From assembly GCA_030544215.1 (NCBI GenBank), contig JARZZO010000014.1, positions 41,631,734 to 41,695,733 of the forward strand: 64,000 nt of DNA. Direction: 5' to 3'. The notes below the pieces were generated by a model. The model searched no databases and was not told where the DNA came from. It was given only the letters and a program-made list of their open reading frames with translations. The translations under genes and the position numbers were made by a program. Positions 43,527-55,785 of this stretch are shown in pieces. Source of the stretch: Zantedeschia hybrid cultivar. Its lineage: Eukaryota; Streptophyta; Magnoliopsida; Alismatales; Araceae. Within the stretch, counting starts at the first letter, position 1; every line of letters begins with the position of its first letter.

Positions 43527-45602
43527 TGTAACGACCCGCCACCTTATAATTAGGGATCCGATTATTAAATGGGTACCGAATCATTAAAATTTGGAGCCAA
43601 ACCAAGATCTTAATAAGTCTGGAAAAATAAATGATAAACTAGGCTAAACAATCAACATCACATCGAATTGTAAAGGAAGTGCAAGAATTAAAAATTATTA
43701 TAATTTGACTCGACTCAGCAAATAATTACATATTCCAACTGAAAAGAAATAATTAAGCGTACATGCCTGAAAGGAAAATAACAACTACATCGGAGCATAT
43801 CCCGAACAACGGCTATTGGCGTGCAACCCGAGATGAAACCCTCTACACTACGCCTGCCTGGAACCCTTACCTGAAAACTACAGGGGTAAGTCTCATCGAA
43901 ATGGTCTCAGTAGGGATCCTCCGATCCCTACTCACGCACCCACAAGTGCAACAATATGAATAGGCAATTAAATAAGTAAAACAGTAAACACAACTCCCAA
44001 AGATTCCCAAATTCCGATATAAAACGCATGCATTCATAAATGTAACATGCACAACTCTGAAACCACTCCACCACGGAGTCCACAACCAGCGTCTCGGCTA
44101 AACACACAAACCACACAGCCGAACGTGGAAAACACCGACCCGCTGGGACAGAACAACAACCCCTTAGATAGCACGCTGGCTACTCCGGCTTGCCTAGCTC
44201 TAGGTGATTTTGCTCCTCTCAGTCACGAGTGACACTCCAAATGCACGACTCCCACATCGGTACTAGCTATACCCCAGGGTACACCAGGTGTCCCTCCCTC
44301 TAGGCGTCACCCCACCACTCCCACACCGATGCCGTGTCACTCCCACACTGACACAGGATGCCTAAGCGCTAACAACTGTCACTCTAGGTCCACGATCACA
44401 CAAAACGCAACATAGTGCGATCCGATCACATAGAAATCCTGGTCCTCGAAGTATGGTTTCAAACATGCATTTAATCAAACTATCTAACAATGTAAACACA
44501 TGTTAATTGCATGAATTAATGAGGTTCTGTCTTGAATCGCGTCGCCCGTAGCCGATGTCATTTAAGACCCCTAAACTGGTTCATATGAAAGTTGGCCTTG
44601 GGAGATGGGCCTAAATCGCGTCGCCCATGGTCGACACCATTTAAATGGCATCACCTGTTCGCGACGCCATTTACCACCCAAAGGCATCTGCCTAAATCGC
44701 GTCGCCCATGGTAGATACCATTTACAAATGGTGTCGCCCTGGCCTGGCGCCATTTAGTGCCCGAAACAGGATTTTCCTGTGGCCTCCCCCGAGCCACAAA
44801 CAAGATTTCCTCCTCCCCAAACCGCCCTAAAATACCCAAAAATAGAGGAGGAGGAGAATCCAAATAACCATTTTTAAACCTACCGTTCCCCATTTTATAA
44901 AACAAGTATTTTCATGCAAAAACACCCTAAACATGCTCCAAAGTGGGGAAAACATGGTTTTAAGCAAAACACCGTGAAGATCGTCATCCTACCGGTTACT
45001 CAAACCCTCCTAACTCCAAGCCGCCGGTCCGCAACACCGCAAGCCACCGCTTGTACCACCGTGGATACCGTCACTCTACCAGGATGTCGGCCGCCGTCCG
45101 GAGAGCAATGTGCCTCGGAGGAGATGGTGGTGGTAGTGGTAAGGGGTAGGAGGTTGATGGAGTGGAGGAAGAGGAGGAATGGGGAGAGGAAAGGAAGGAA
45201 AAGGGGAAGGGGGCGTCGGAGGGTTCAGAGAGAGGGAAGAGAGAGAGAGGGAATGAGAGAAATGAGGGAAGGCTCGGGCTTCAAACCGAACAAGCCTAAA
45301 TCACGTCGTTCTACAAAGACGCCATTTAGACGAGAGGACGCGGGTCGTATACTGGTAGATCTCTAAATGGCGTCTTGCATGGCCGACGCCATTCAGACGA
45401 TCAGATCGGGGCCGTACACGCGCGCCCCCATGCCCGCCCACACAGCACCTTGCAAAGCTCCTAAAAAGGCGTACCCCAAGGCTGACGCCGTTCAAAATCG
45501 CGTCGAGCAAAGAGCCCATGCCCCAGCCTCACATGGGCCCAAACCAAGCGGTCCGACACCAAAACTGACCTGATAACCGGATCCGAAACCTCAATCCTTA
45601 CA
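43527..45602 (+). mobile_element. Family G solo LTR inserted in family B
   Basis: 2076 bp beginning TGTAACGACCCG and ending CCTTACA, flanked by CATTG at 43522-43526 and 45603-45607. The reverse family B copy at 1-919 shows the empty site, with only one CATTG in the corresponding place. No internal region or second LTR is present, so it is a solo LTR from recombination. It carries about eight palindromes of the GCGTC-N10-GACGC class. Frames inside it (44914-45366 and others) are purine-rich or repeat-encoded and not convincing genes. The TGTAA/TTACA ends are common in plant Gypsy LTRs; the family is otherwise unassigned. Confidence 0.88.
44530..45500. repeat. Eight GCGTC-N10-GACGC palindromes in the family G solo LTR
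   Basis: Copies near 44535, 44613, 44641, 44697, 44726, 45296, 45365 and 45464, with a half-copy near 45495. Two abutting pairs. Spacers are 10 bases in every case (GCCCGTAGCC, GCCCATGGTC, ACCTGTTCGC, GCCCATGGTA, GCCCTGGCCT, GTTCTACAAA, TTGCATGGCC, CCCCAAGGCT). The GCCCATGG core of two spacers recurs in the E1 LTR, an unrelated family. Confidence 0.88.
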
Positions 45603-45607
45603 CATTG

Positions 45608-46671
45608 GGGAATGAGTTCACTGAACTGATCTGACATAGATCGTTGGATGGTATGTTACTTGATTGTCAACCAGTTTGATCCATCACTATAGTAGCGTAG
45701 ATGGTCCTCAGACTTGAGACACCAAAGACTCCGTGTCGGTGAACTTCTAGGCTTTGACCATGGCTTATGGATCTCTATCTACGAGATTTTAGTCAGTCAT
45801 GTGATCGGGTTCAACGGAAGACCTTCGAAGGTGAGATTGTATGTCAATAGGGAATCATTTGCTCTCAGTAATTAGAGAGAGAATGCTCCATGTTAAATGC
45901 ATGGAAGTCCCTAGCCATGGCAGACTCAATATCACAAAAGGAGTTTCCTGATATTGAATGAGCACGCATTCATGCCAAGTGAGTTAATCGGCTAGGGTTT
46001 GACAATTATCCACACCCTAAGTTAAAAAGTGAGCATTTAACCGATGAAGGATTTAATCCACCCGATAACTATAGATGGACAGGTTCAAAGAGCGGGTTAC
46101 AAAACCCCATCGTCTTCTGGGATCATGCGGTGTTGCTTAGCACCAAACGTGATTGGAGACCCGATGAATACTGTGAGACAGTAATTCAGTTATGTAATTA
46201 ATTGAATATTAGATATTAATCAATTACAATAAGCCAATAAGTAGTTATTAGGCTTATTGGGTCAAAAATCGGACTGGGATTTGGGTCTAGAGGGTCACAC
46301 GCACAAAGGTTCTCAGTTCAAGATAATTAAGTGGGTTTTATATTAACTGGGGATTTTTGTGAAAAATCGCCCGACTTAATATAAAACAGACCGAAGAAGG
46401 CTACCTTAGGCCAAGCTCTAGATCACCCTAGCTGCCCCCCTCCTCTCTCTCTCTCTCTCTCTCTCTCTCGTGCTGTGTGCCCAGCCTGGGGTCCCCCCTT
46501 CTACTGCAGCTCTGCTGCTTCCATCTTCGACAGTCAGAGAAGAACGTCCTCATGCCGTAGGCACTTGCGTGGAAAAGGAAGGCAAACGACTGCGTCGAAC
46601 TGAGCAAGCAGATGAGGACGATCCTACAACAAAAGGATCACGTGGAGACCGCTAGAGGTGGAGCATCTGCT
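45608..46671 (+). repeat. Family B LTR-like repeat, right part
   Basis: Matches 1-560 in reverse orientation to about 46190 and then runs on past the part present at the left edge. A (CT)14 run lies at 46441-46470. It ends where chromovirus RT sequence starts near 46672. The region 46200-46600 has no convincing frame. Confidence 0.55.
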
Positions 46672-49345
46672 CGGCTGGCGACATCACTCATTTGGAACAA
46701 AAAGAGTGATAGGTCGATGCGCCTATGCATTGATTACCGTAAGATCAATCAGGTCACTTTTAAGAACAAGTATTTTTTGCCAAGGATCGAAGACTTATTT
46801 GATCAGCTGTGAGTAGGAAAGGTCTTTTTCGAGATTGACCTTCGATCCAGCTATCATAAACTATGGATCAAGGATGAAGACATTTCGAAGTTGGCCTTCT
46901 ACACATGGTATGGTCACTATGAGTTATTGGTTATGCCTTTTGGGCTAACCAATGTCCCTGCAATATTCATAGATTTGATGAATAGGATTTCAGTTTATCT
47001 TGACCAGTTTGTTATGGTTTTTATTGATGATATACTGATTTACTCTCAGAGTGAAGAGATACACATAGAACATCTGATGATTGTGCTAGAGATTCTCAGA
47101 GCTCACCAGTTATGCAAAATTCAGTAATTGTGAGTTATGACTTGAGCATGTCCAATTCATGGGACACATTATATCTAAAGATAGAGTTTCTGTGGATCCA
47201 TCCAAGGTGAAGGCTGTTATTAAGTAGAAAGCTCCTAAGACCACCACTGAAATTAGGAGTTTTCTTGGATTGGCGGGCTTCTATAGGAGATTCATTGAGG
47301 GATTTTCTATCATTGCTACTCTAATGACCAAGTTGACACGTAGGGTGCTAAATGTATTTAGTCAGAGGAGTGGAAGCACAGTTTTCAAGAATTGAAGACT
47401 AAGTTGACCACTGCTCCAGTACTCACCTTGCCAGATAGAATTGATGGCTTTGTGATGTATACTGATGCATTACGAAAGGGTTTCAGATGCGTACTTATAC
47501 AGCATGGCAAAGTTGTGGCCTATGCATCGAGACAACTGAAAGACTATGAATAGAATTATCACACTCATCAGTTGGAGGTGGACACTATGGTACATGATTT
47601 GAGGATATGGTGACATTATGTCTACGGAGCTCAGTTTGAGATGTTTACAGACCACAAGAGCCTGAAGTACATATTCTCTCAGAAGTATCTCAATCTTAGA
47701 TAGAGGTGTTGAGTAGAGTTCCTAAAGAACTATAACTTCACTTTGAACTATCACCCAGGAAGAGCAAATGTGGTACCTTATTCTTTGAGCAAAAAGATAA
47801 TGGCTTTATAGTTGCACTCTGACTGGAAGGCTATAGAAGGAGTTATTGAAGGTACACCTCAGGCACATAGTGAGAGGTCATATCTTATGCAATTGACTAT
47901 TTGGTACGTTCTAATTGACCAAATTATTTAGGCTCAGGAGAATGATTAGGCTATTCTCGCTACAAAGGGCATGCCTGATGTGGTGAAAGGCACAAATGGA
48001 GGCATTCGGCTTGGCAACAGGCTATGTGTGCCAAACGATGATGAGCTTAGGAAAGAACTACTAACTGAAGCTTACAAGTCGCAATTCTCTATATATCCAA
48101 GTAATATTAAGGTGTATCATGACTTGAAGAAGAATTTTTGGTAGCCAGGCATGAAGAAGGACATTGCTGATTTTGTTTCCAAATGCTTGACACATCAACA
48201 AGTAAAGGCAGAACATCAGAGACATGCCGGTCCATTGCAGTCTATGAAAATTCCACAGTAGAAGTGGGAACATGTCACTATGGACTTTATCATAGGTTTG
48301 CCCAAGACAAGGAAGAAGCATGATATGGTTTAGATGATTGTGGATCGGCTAACTAAGTCTGCTCATTTTCTAGCTATTCATAAGACCCAGTCATTAAAGG
48401 AGTTGACTAGATTATACATAGATGAGATTGTTCGACTACTTGGGGTGCTAATTTTGATTATTTCAGATAGGGATTTCATATTCATTGTTCGATTCTGGAG
48501 TAGTCTATAAGAAGCATTGGACATATAACATAAGTTCAGTTCTACTTTTCATGCTCAGACTGATGGTCAGTTTGAGAGGACTATATAAACACTCGAGGAT
48601 ATGTTGAGAGCGTGTAGCTTAGAGTGGCACGGTAGTTGGGATGATCAATTGCCACTCATTGAGTTTGCATATAATAACAACTATCATTCTAGCGTCGGGA
48701 TGGCATCGTATGAGGTGCTTTATGGCAGACCATGTAGATCGCCCATCTGCTGGTTGGAGGTTGGTGAGAAAAGTCTATTGGGACCACATATTGTCTAAGA
48801 TTTCTTTGAGAAGATTGACATAATCAGGAAGCGGCTGCTCACTGCTTAGAGCCGACAGAAGAGTTATGTAGATCACACAGGAGACAAGAGCTGGCGTTCG
48901 AAGTGGAAGATCATATATTTCTCAAAGTGTCCCCTACGAAGGGTGTTATGCGGTTCAGGATGAAAGGCAAGCTTAGTATGAGATTCATTGGGCCATTTAA
49001 CATTCTGCAGCAAGTTGGTGAAGTGGCTAACAAGCTGGCTTTACCCCTGCACTGGCCAATGTACATCCGGTATTCCATGTGTCCATACTGAGGAAGTACA
49101 TTTCAGATCCATCCCATGTAATTGAGTATGACACACTACAGGTGCAGTCAGACTTATCATATGAAGAGAAGCCTATTCGCATTATAGACTGCAAGGAGCA
49201 GATATTACGTACCAAGGTGATTCCTCTGGCGAAGGCTTTATGGCGACATTCTTTTACAGAGGAAGCTACTTTGGAGGCGGAAGAAGACATGAAGAAGAAT
49301 TATCTATTCTTGTTGGTAAGTAACAATGAAGATAAAATTTCTTTA
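46672..49345 (+). pseudogene. Truncated chromovirus pol (Tekay/Del-like)
   Basis: Plus-strand remains starting in the middle of RT. RT (46672-47127) has MRLCIDYRKINQ, PFGLTN and the catalytic FIDD (47019-47030). RNase H (about 47450-47790), zinc-binding and core integrase (about 48050-48800, with AQTDGQFERT near its end) and a C-terminal chromodomain-like region (49080-49320, WRHSFTEEATLEAEEDM) follow. Many stops, mostly TAG, and frameshifts break it. Gag, protease and N-terminal RT are missing. The chromodomain would have directed integration to heterochromatin. RT and chromodomain wording fits the Tekay/Del branch; assignment is by memory of these motifs. Confidence 0.88.
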
Positions 49346-49357
49346 AGGGGGAGATGA
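49340..49357 (+). promoter_or_regulatory. Polypurine tract of the chromovirus
   Basis: AAGGGGGAGATGA lies directly before the LTR start TGTGATACCC at 49358. This is the usual place and form of the plus-strand primer in Gypsy elements. Confidence 0.75.
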
Positions 49358-49560
49358 TGTGATACCCTAGAACCTAAACCCGCTAACTAGTTAAATGGGC
49401 CATGAGTAATTGAGCCAAAATTGCTTGATTAATAGGTAATGAGTGATTAGGCCTATTTAAGGTAATTATTTGTCACAATGATTAAAGTTAGTTTTAATAA
49501 CCTATTAGTTTAACCATTAGGCTCATTAAACCCTTTAGTGTTCTAAGAAGAATGAGACTA

Positions 49561-49676
49561 TGTTCCAACACAGTCAAATTCTGGGTTCGGAGTTGTGTGA
49601 TAGTAGCTCAGTAAATTGTGTTCCAACACAGTCAAATTCTGGGTTCGGAGTTGTGTGATAGTAGCTCAGTAAATTG
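49561..49676. repeat. Perfect 58-bp tandem duplication
   Basis: Two identical copies, 49561-49618 and 49619-49676, starting TGTTCCAACACAG. No difference between copies, so it is recent compared with the decayed element, or an assembly artefact. Confidence 0.9.
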
Positions 49677-50375
49677 ATGATATCTTTTCGTTCAGTTGAC
49701 AAAAAATTATGATTAGAGTATTGTTGGAAAGAGGGAATTAAGATATACAATTTTGTAGAAGAAAGTTTTTACTAATTTAGATGAAAAGTAGGTCGAATGT
49801 AGAGATTTTCATATTAGAAAATAAATGGCTATGGGAATTGTTCTAATTGCACTAGGAGAACTCTTTAACTTGGCCATTAACTCTTTCCTTATTGGAGTTT
49901 GACTCCAGCATGAAGAAGGCTTAATTTGGATAGTATTAGGAAGGGAAAGATTTATAAATAAGATCTTTAGGGCGAGCATGAACCCTCTTGCTCGCAACTC
50001 TCTTCCAATGATAAGTTCATGTGTTAATCTTGAGGAACATAAAGATATTTTTTATTAATTCTTTTGGAGATTAGTTCTAATCCATGATTAGTGTTCTTGG
50101 AGGTGTAAAGGATGGGAGAGGCTCTAGAACAAGAGGGATTTGTAGCTAGAGCTTAAGGACTTGCTTGGAGAGGGATTGGTTGTTCTTCCTCAAGGTAGGT
50201 TATGATAACCCATTAAATAAATATTTTGTATTAATACAAAAAATTAATGTTTGAATTTCAAAAGTGGTAAAAAAGATTTTCTGGAAGCATAATCTTTATG
50301 TTCATGATCTAAAGCATCTATTTGATATTTGAATTTCTCGTCAAGTTTTTACTTTTCTTATAAGAATAACTTGCT

Positions 50376-50710
50376 GCAACGCTAGGCGTTATTACGTCAA
50401 CTGGCGATGCAACCAAGGATTTTTTTTTTTTCCGGAAGGCCCCATGGTGACCTACCCGATCATACAATCTAATCTCGGATCAGATGACCCAAAAAAAAAA
50501 TGAAAATTTGAAAATCAACCCCAAATGAATAGTAAAAGAATAGTGTTTTTTATTGTTCATTTGGGGTCGGTTTTCAATTTTTCATCTTTTTTCATATCAT
50601 CCGATCGAAGATCGGATAATACGATTGGGTAAAGTGGGTCAGGGCCTTCCAAAAAAAATCATTTTTTTCCTTAGATGTACTGCCTGACAGCATAATAACG
50701 CCTGGCAGTG
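50376..50710. repeat. Foldback (MITE-like) element in the chromovirus LTR
   Basis: Ends AGGCGTTATTA and TAATAACGCC are inverted copies. The centre is a near-palindrome (CCCCAAATGAATAGTA / ATTGTTCATTTGGGG), flanked by GATC-palindromes such as CCGATCGAAGATCGG. No coding capacity. A short duplicated target could not be fixed. Confidence 0.7.
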
Positions 50711-52776
50711 TAGATATTATCTTTTCTTATATTCAATTCGGAAAAGATAGTGCACGATTGTTACATCTGCCGTCTACTATTTCTGAACGGTAGTAGTGAT
50801 TGCTGTCTAATTTGCACTATACAACGATAAATCTTGTAGTCCGTACTTTCGAACATCAACCAAATTTGCGGTCCTGAGTTCTGAATAGCGGTTAAGTTTG
50901 TCGTCCAGTCTGTTATGTTGACTCTATCATTTCAGACTTCTGAACCAACTTTGATTAGCCATAACTCTGTTAATATGTGTCCAAATCATCTAAAGTTTTG
51001 ATAATAGTTTTGTTTTGATGAACTCTACTTGTCTTAAAAATTTTGAAATTTATTTATCATTATTTTATTATTTATTCATTTGGCCAAAATCCACTCAAGT
51101 TCTTCATATACTACTTAATGCTTTAATTCACTCATTTGATGTCAAAATAGAATGAAACTTTGTCCAGATATTTCATTTCGCCTATTTGACATGTTTGCCA
51201 AGTTTGGCTATTTTTCAAACTTGGTTGCTATTTTTGGACTTAATTATTAAATTTTTAGCTTCGAACATTAGGTTTAATGTTCAGAAATTATGTTTAATGA
51301 TCTGAAAAATCTAAGAAAATTCCAGTACCTTAATTTTCTATCCAATAACCTGTTGGCATCATTTTTTTTTAGATTTTTTATTTATATGACTATGTTGGCT
51401 CTTTAAGTGGCTATTTTGTATATAAAAAACATATATTTTGACTTATACTTATATGTAGTGCTTTGACAATTTAAATTCTAGATCTATGTTCATCCTTTGC
51501 CATCATTTGATCTCTATTATCTGATTGTGCCATAAATATTTGACTTTGCTTAGACATTGCCATTTTAAGGAGATTTTTGTCCTGATTCCATTAATAAGAT
51601 TCTATATCAGATATGGTATTTTGTTTAGAAGCCGAGGGTAAACGGGTGGAATCTTGATTTTAAGTTGGCTAAATAGAGGACGACGATACAAAACACCCTA
51701 GAGATTTAGAGTTGGGTGGGACTTAGACTCCCCGATTATGTACAATAACCAAGACCTCTACATCATTTGCCTAAATGCTTTGGTATTTGTTTTGTTTGGC
51801 TCCTTATGTTGTGGTTTAGGTACATATTCGTTATAATTTGATTTGATATGTTTGATTAACACATAATCTGAAACTTTCTGTTTAATTATATCATTTGACT
51901 TCAGTTTCTTTATTTAAGATCTATACATATTTTGCTTAGTTATTCTTTTAGAATCATACGAATCTATCTTAACCTTATAATCTATGATATGAATCTAATT
52001 TGATAAGCTATCTGATATTTGCTATTTGATATTAATATTTGCTATTTGATATTTGATATCTTCAAGAGACGGTGATACATAACGTCTTGATAATTTCGCA
52101 ATTTGATATGTTCTGTTCGATATGTGATACATTTTGATTATAACTTGTGAGATTTGATATGAATTTGATTAGCCATATATGCTATACGTTTAGCCGATTT
52201 GTTCATAATTATTATAAAACACATATGACTTGGTAAATTGATATTAGACCATGCTTTTATATCATGCTCTTATTTGAGATATATGTAGAATTGTGAATCA
52301 TACTTAGTTAATTATTATCACTTTTTCAACTATTATATCGTTATCATTTGGTATGTTTGATTGCCTATTGAGTAGTTGTACTCATAAATCCTACTATCAT
52401 TTTTAGAATCTGAGGAGGAGGAGCTAGAATTTTGATCTCTCAGGAGACTTGGATTTTGGAGGACTTTTGTAGTGAGGTTATTATCTAGTTTAGTTTGATT
52501 TTTCATTTAGTCGATTGATGTAATAGGATTTGAGAGATGATATGTATTTTTTTAGTGAGTTGAGAGTTGCTTCCGTAGGAATATGATGTAATATTTGTAG
52601 ATCCTGGTTATGACTTTATAATGGATTATTAGACTATTTGATGGTAAATGACATGTTTATTACTTTGATTATTTATCTCTTATTATTCATGTTCGATGTA
52701 TGCTATTTGGTTTCGAAGTTATGTAGGTCAAATATGAAGTAAGTCCAAATGACTGAACCGGATCAGGAGCGTAACA

Positions 52777-55049
52777 TCTTCTGAGGGCTCGGTCGTCTCC
52801 TTGGACTTCTCTATTACTCCTCGGACGAGCATGACTGAATTCTTCAGCTGGGTGTTGGTCGCCTCAAAGTACATCTAGTGGGAGATGTTTTGATTTTCAC
52901 GGGCTTCTCTAATCCCTACTGTAGTCAGGAACTTGCGCTTCTGATGTAAGCTTGACGGGACTACTCAAAATTGCCCTAGAGACCACCTCTCCCAAGATAA
53001 CGTTGTAGGCAAAAGAGACATCGACCACCGTAAATTCAACTTCTCAGGTGATCACCAAAGGAGGAGTTCCTAGCATCATAGAGAGAGTTATCTATCCCTC
53101 GGCAGACACGGGCTACCTGTTGAAGCGTATATGGGATCCAGACTGGGCACATCCTTGACAAATTCGGGTGGAGCTGTCGGAAGCAATTGACGAAGAGGAT
53201 GTCCAGGAAGCTCCCATTGTCGACGAAGACCCGCTTAACGTGGTAATTTGCAGTGTCAACCTCTATGACCAAGACATCATTATGAGGGAGAATGATACCT
53301 TGCAAATCTTCATTGGTGAAAGTGATCAGCTCTGTCGAGAGTGGAGGTTGGTTAATAGAGGTGACTTCTCAGGCTACCCTTTGAGTCTCAAAAGTGTAAC
53401 TATGCCTCCTCTTGTTGCTACCCCAACCGCTCGAGGCTCCTCTATAGATGACATGGATAACTTGTTTGGGTTGCGAGGGAAGGGATCAGTTATCTGGAGC
53501 TGGAGTCTAGTTTTCACGCCTCCATGCTTTTTGGCTGGGTTCCCATCTGCCACCATTTACGATGTACTTTTTCAGATGTGCTCGTCAAATAAGGGCCTCT
53601 ATCTCCTGCTGGAGATCATAGCACTTTGACATAAAGTGACCATACTTATTGTGAAAAGCACATAACTTCCCTGTCTTTTCTGTCCCGAGAATTAGCTTCA
53701 TCTTCCTCAGCCAGTGAATGTAGTTGTCGTCCTTGATCTCTTGAAGGATTCAGTTGATTGGAGTGTTCAAGAGGGTGTAATTCTCCTCTCGCCGATCATC
53801 ATGCCCATTGCGTAGATCCTCATCTTGATCCTGTCGTCTGGCCTTGGCCAATCGACCACTCCAATCACGGTTGGGAGTCTTTTGTTTCACCCAGGTGTCA
53901 GCCATTCCTCCTGCTTATCTTCCACCTCGGGGTGTTGTTGGAGCCTCTTACAAGCGCAGAGCAGTTCCTTGGTATTGATGCATAGGTTGACCTTTCTGAT
54001 GAAGTTAGGGAATTCAGATATAACCAGCCCCGACGATGAACTACTGAAAAACATTGGGCACGTCCAGATTCGAGACCTTCTAGGCCGCTTCATGAAAATG
54101 GGCCTAGTACTTTCAAAGGGATTCATCCTTCTTTTACCGTAGAGAAGACAGTGTCGCCATTGTCACATGCATATGCTTGCTAATGGCAAAGTTGCTGCGA
54201 AATGATTGCCTCAACTCCTTGAAGCTATCAATCAAAGCTGGCTTTAGTTGTCAGAACTACTGCCGGACAATACCTTCCAGAGTTGTAGGGAAGGCTTAGC
54301 ACTTGATTTCGTCTGATGTGTTTAAGACAGATAACATGCTTTCGTACGCTTGCAAGTGGTCATCCGTGTCTTTAGTTCCATCATAAGCTCCTCTGGGGAT
54401 GAAGTTGGCAATTTAAAGGAGGAAGGTGTGTGGGAGGAATCCACTGGGGAACCCAAGAGTGACCATGAAGGGGAGTCATCCTTCCTGGTAGAGATGTTGC
54501 ATTTGTGGCGATGATGGTGCGATGTCCTGGTTCTAGTGGACATGTGATTTTGCACCTGGCTAGGGGGGAGGCGATTGGGAGGTCGCCCTCACTCCATGAC
54601 TGCTCATGCATCGGTCACGACTCTCAACCAACCCTGGGACGATGGTGGGAAGCATGCCCTGTTGTGGGAACCAAAGGACCATTCTACGATGGAGGCAGTG
54701 ATAGAGGCATTAGGCTCCCCCCGCTGTGAGATTCCTAAGAGTGGTGAGTGCTACGACGGCTGCACTAGGGGCTTCTCGAACGACAACGCCATTAGTGAGA
54801 CTCCCTCTCGAGGAGATCAATTTTGGCTTTGAGGCGCTGAATCATGTCCACTAGGGCCTGTAGGTCTTGTCCCTGTGGAGCCTAAAGTGCACCCTCAGGA
54901 GGAGGGCCACCATTGCCCTCACCTCCTAGTTCATCTACGTTTTGAACCATGAAGGTGGGCAGTGGTGGTGGGAGCACCGCACTTCCAACCGCGACTTCTA
55001 CTTAGAGGCCCTACTAGTGTTTGCTCTCGTCTTGGCTTTTCATCAGATT
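52777..55049 (-). pseudogene. H: gag-protease remains of another Tat element
   Basis: Minus-strand protein remains in several frames. At 53036-53305 a protease segment reads VFVDNGSFLDILF, so the active-site DTG has become DNG. Upstream in gene order (53600-54900) gag pieces are recognisable, such as the LRQSF-to-KDESL stretch typical of Tat gag near 54080-54230. Numerous stops. The rest of pol is missing at 52776/52777, where the chromovirus LTR ends, so the chromovirus (or a deletion) truncated H. Plus-strand frames over this region are shadows. Confidence 0.75.
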
Positions 55050-55070
55050 CCCACAAATGACGCCAAAAGA
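55050..55070 (-). promoter_or_regulatory. Primer-binding site of H
   Basis: Minus strand reads TTTTGGCGTCATTTGTGGGA just downstream of the LTR end. It resembles the TGGCGCCGTCTGTGGGA site usual for Tat-type elements, with a few changes. Confidence 0.7.
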
Positions 55071-55785
55071 TGATGGACCAGAATCTTGTTGACCAAGATC
55101 AGATGCCCCCAAGTAAAGATCAGAAGGTTGACATCCATTGGTCTTGCAAGAAAGAGCACCATCAGAATTTCCCTGGCAGTGATTTAGGGGATCCCTCTCT
55201 GATGCCTTATTAGAAAATTGGAGGGGGAAGAAAGAGTGGGAGTTCTTGGGTTCAGGAGAGCACGCCTTGAGAGGTTGAGTCAATGCCCTTATATAGGGGC
55301 TGAGGGCAACTAAAGGTTGATTCCAACCCGAAGAGGTAGTTTACTGTGAGACCTTTCCTATAGAGTCCAGATTATAGAAGAATCCTATTGAGGAGAGCAA
55401 CTGTGTCCCAACAGATTCTTCAGGATTTCTTTGGTAAATCCCAATTGTGCTCAGAACCCCCTGTGCCAATCGGGGTTTCCTTGTAGATAAGATCCGCCTT
55501 GTGAGAGACCTTCTAATTAGAGGGAAATCATGTGGATCGATGCCTCTATAGCAACCCATTCCTTGTTGGGGCTTCTGGAGGAGTTTGATTTTGCCTTCAC
55601 TCTGTGGAAGGGGAGGATCCTGATGGACTCGGGAAAGAATAGTTATCTCTCTGAGATGTTAGTCCGATCTAGGCTCCAATAATGAGCCCGTTATAATGAG
55701 CTCCAATAATTGTTCCTCAACATCAAGGCCCGTTATAATGAGCTGGCCCAAATGCTCTTGGGCCGGTCAAAATTCTTCTTCTTCA
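55071..55785 (-). repeat. 5' LTR of H
   Basis: 715 bp; on the minus strand it starts TGAAGAAGAAG and ends GGTCCATCA, next to the primer site. A minus-strand TATA box (CTATATAAGG) lies at about 55288-55297. Ends are set by comparison of form with the F LTR and by the primer site; no partner LTR is in the window, so the right border is less sure than the left. Confidence 0.65.

Larger units (their letters stand above)
49358..52776 (+). repeat. 3' LTR of the chromovirus
   Basis: 3419 bp from TGTGATACCC to GAGCGTAACA, directly after the polypurine tract. Long LTRs are usual in the Tekay/Del group. Its partner LTR is not in the window. It includes a perfect 58-bp tandem duplication (49561-49676) and a foldback insertion (50376-50710). 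No gene seen; the sequence is AT-rich with many (T)n runs. Confidence 0.8.

Noticed and set aside
2380..45500. The spaced palindromes as a CRISPR-like array
   Set aside because: Arms with variable spacers look superficially similar, but arms are only 5-9 bp, units are dispersed at 30-90 bp or much more, and the host is a plant.
45301..45573. Frames over the end of the family G LTR
   Set aside because: They read through the GCGTC/GACGC palindromes and are not conserved in the 920-1338 copy.
54322..54832. Both-strand frames of 74-85 codons
   Set aside because: Fragments and shadows of the decayed H gag; no separate gene.
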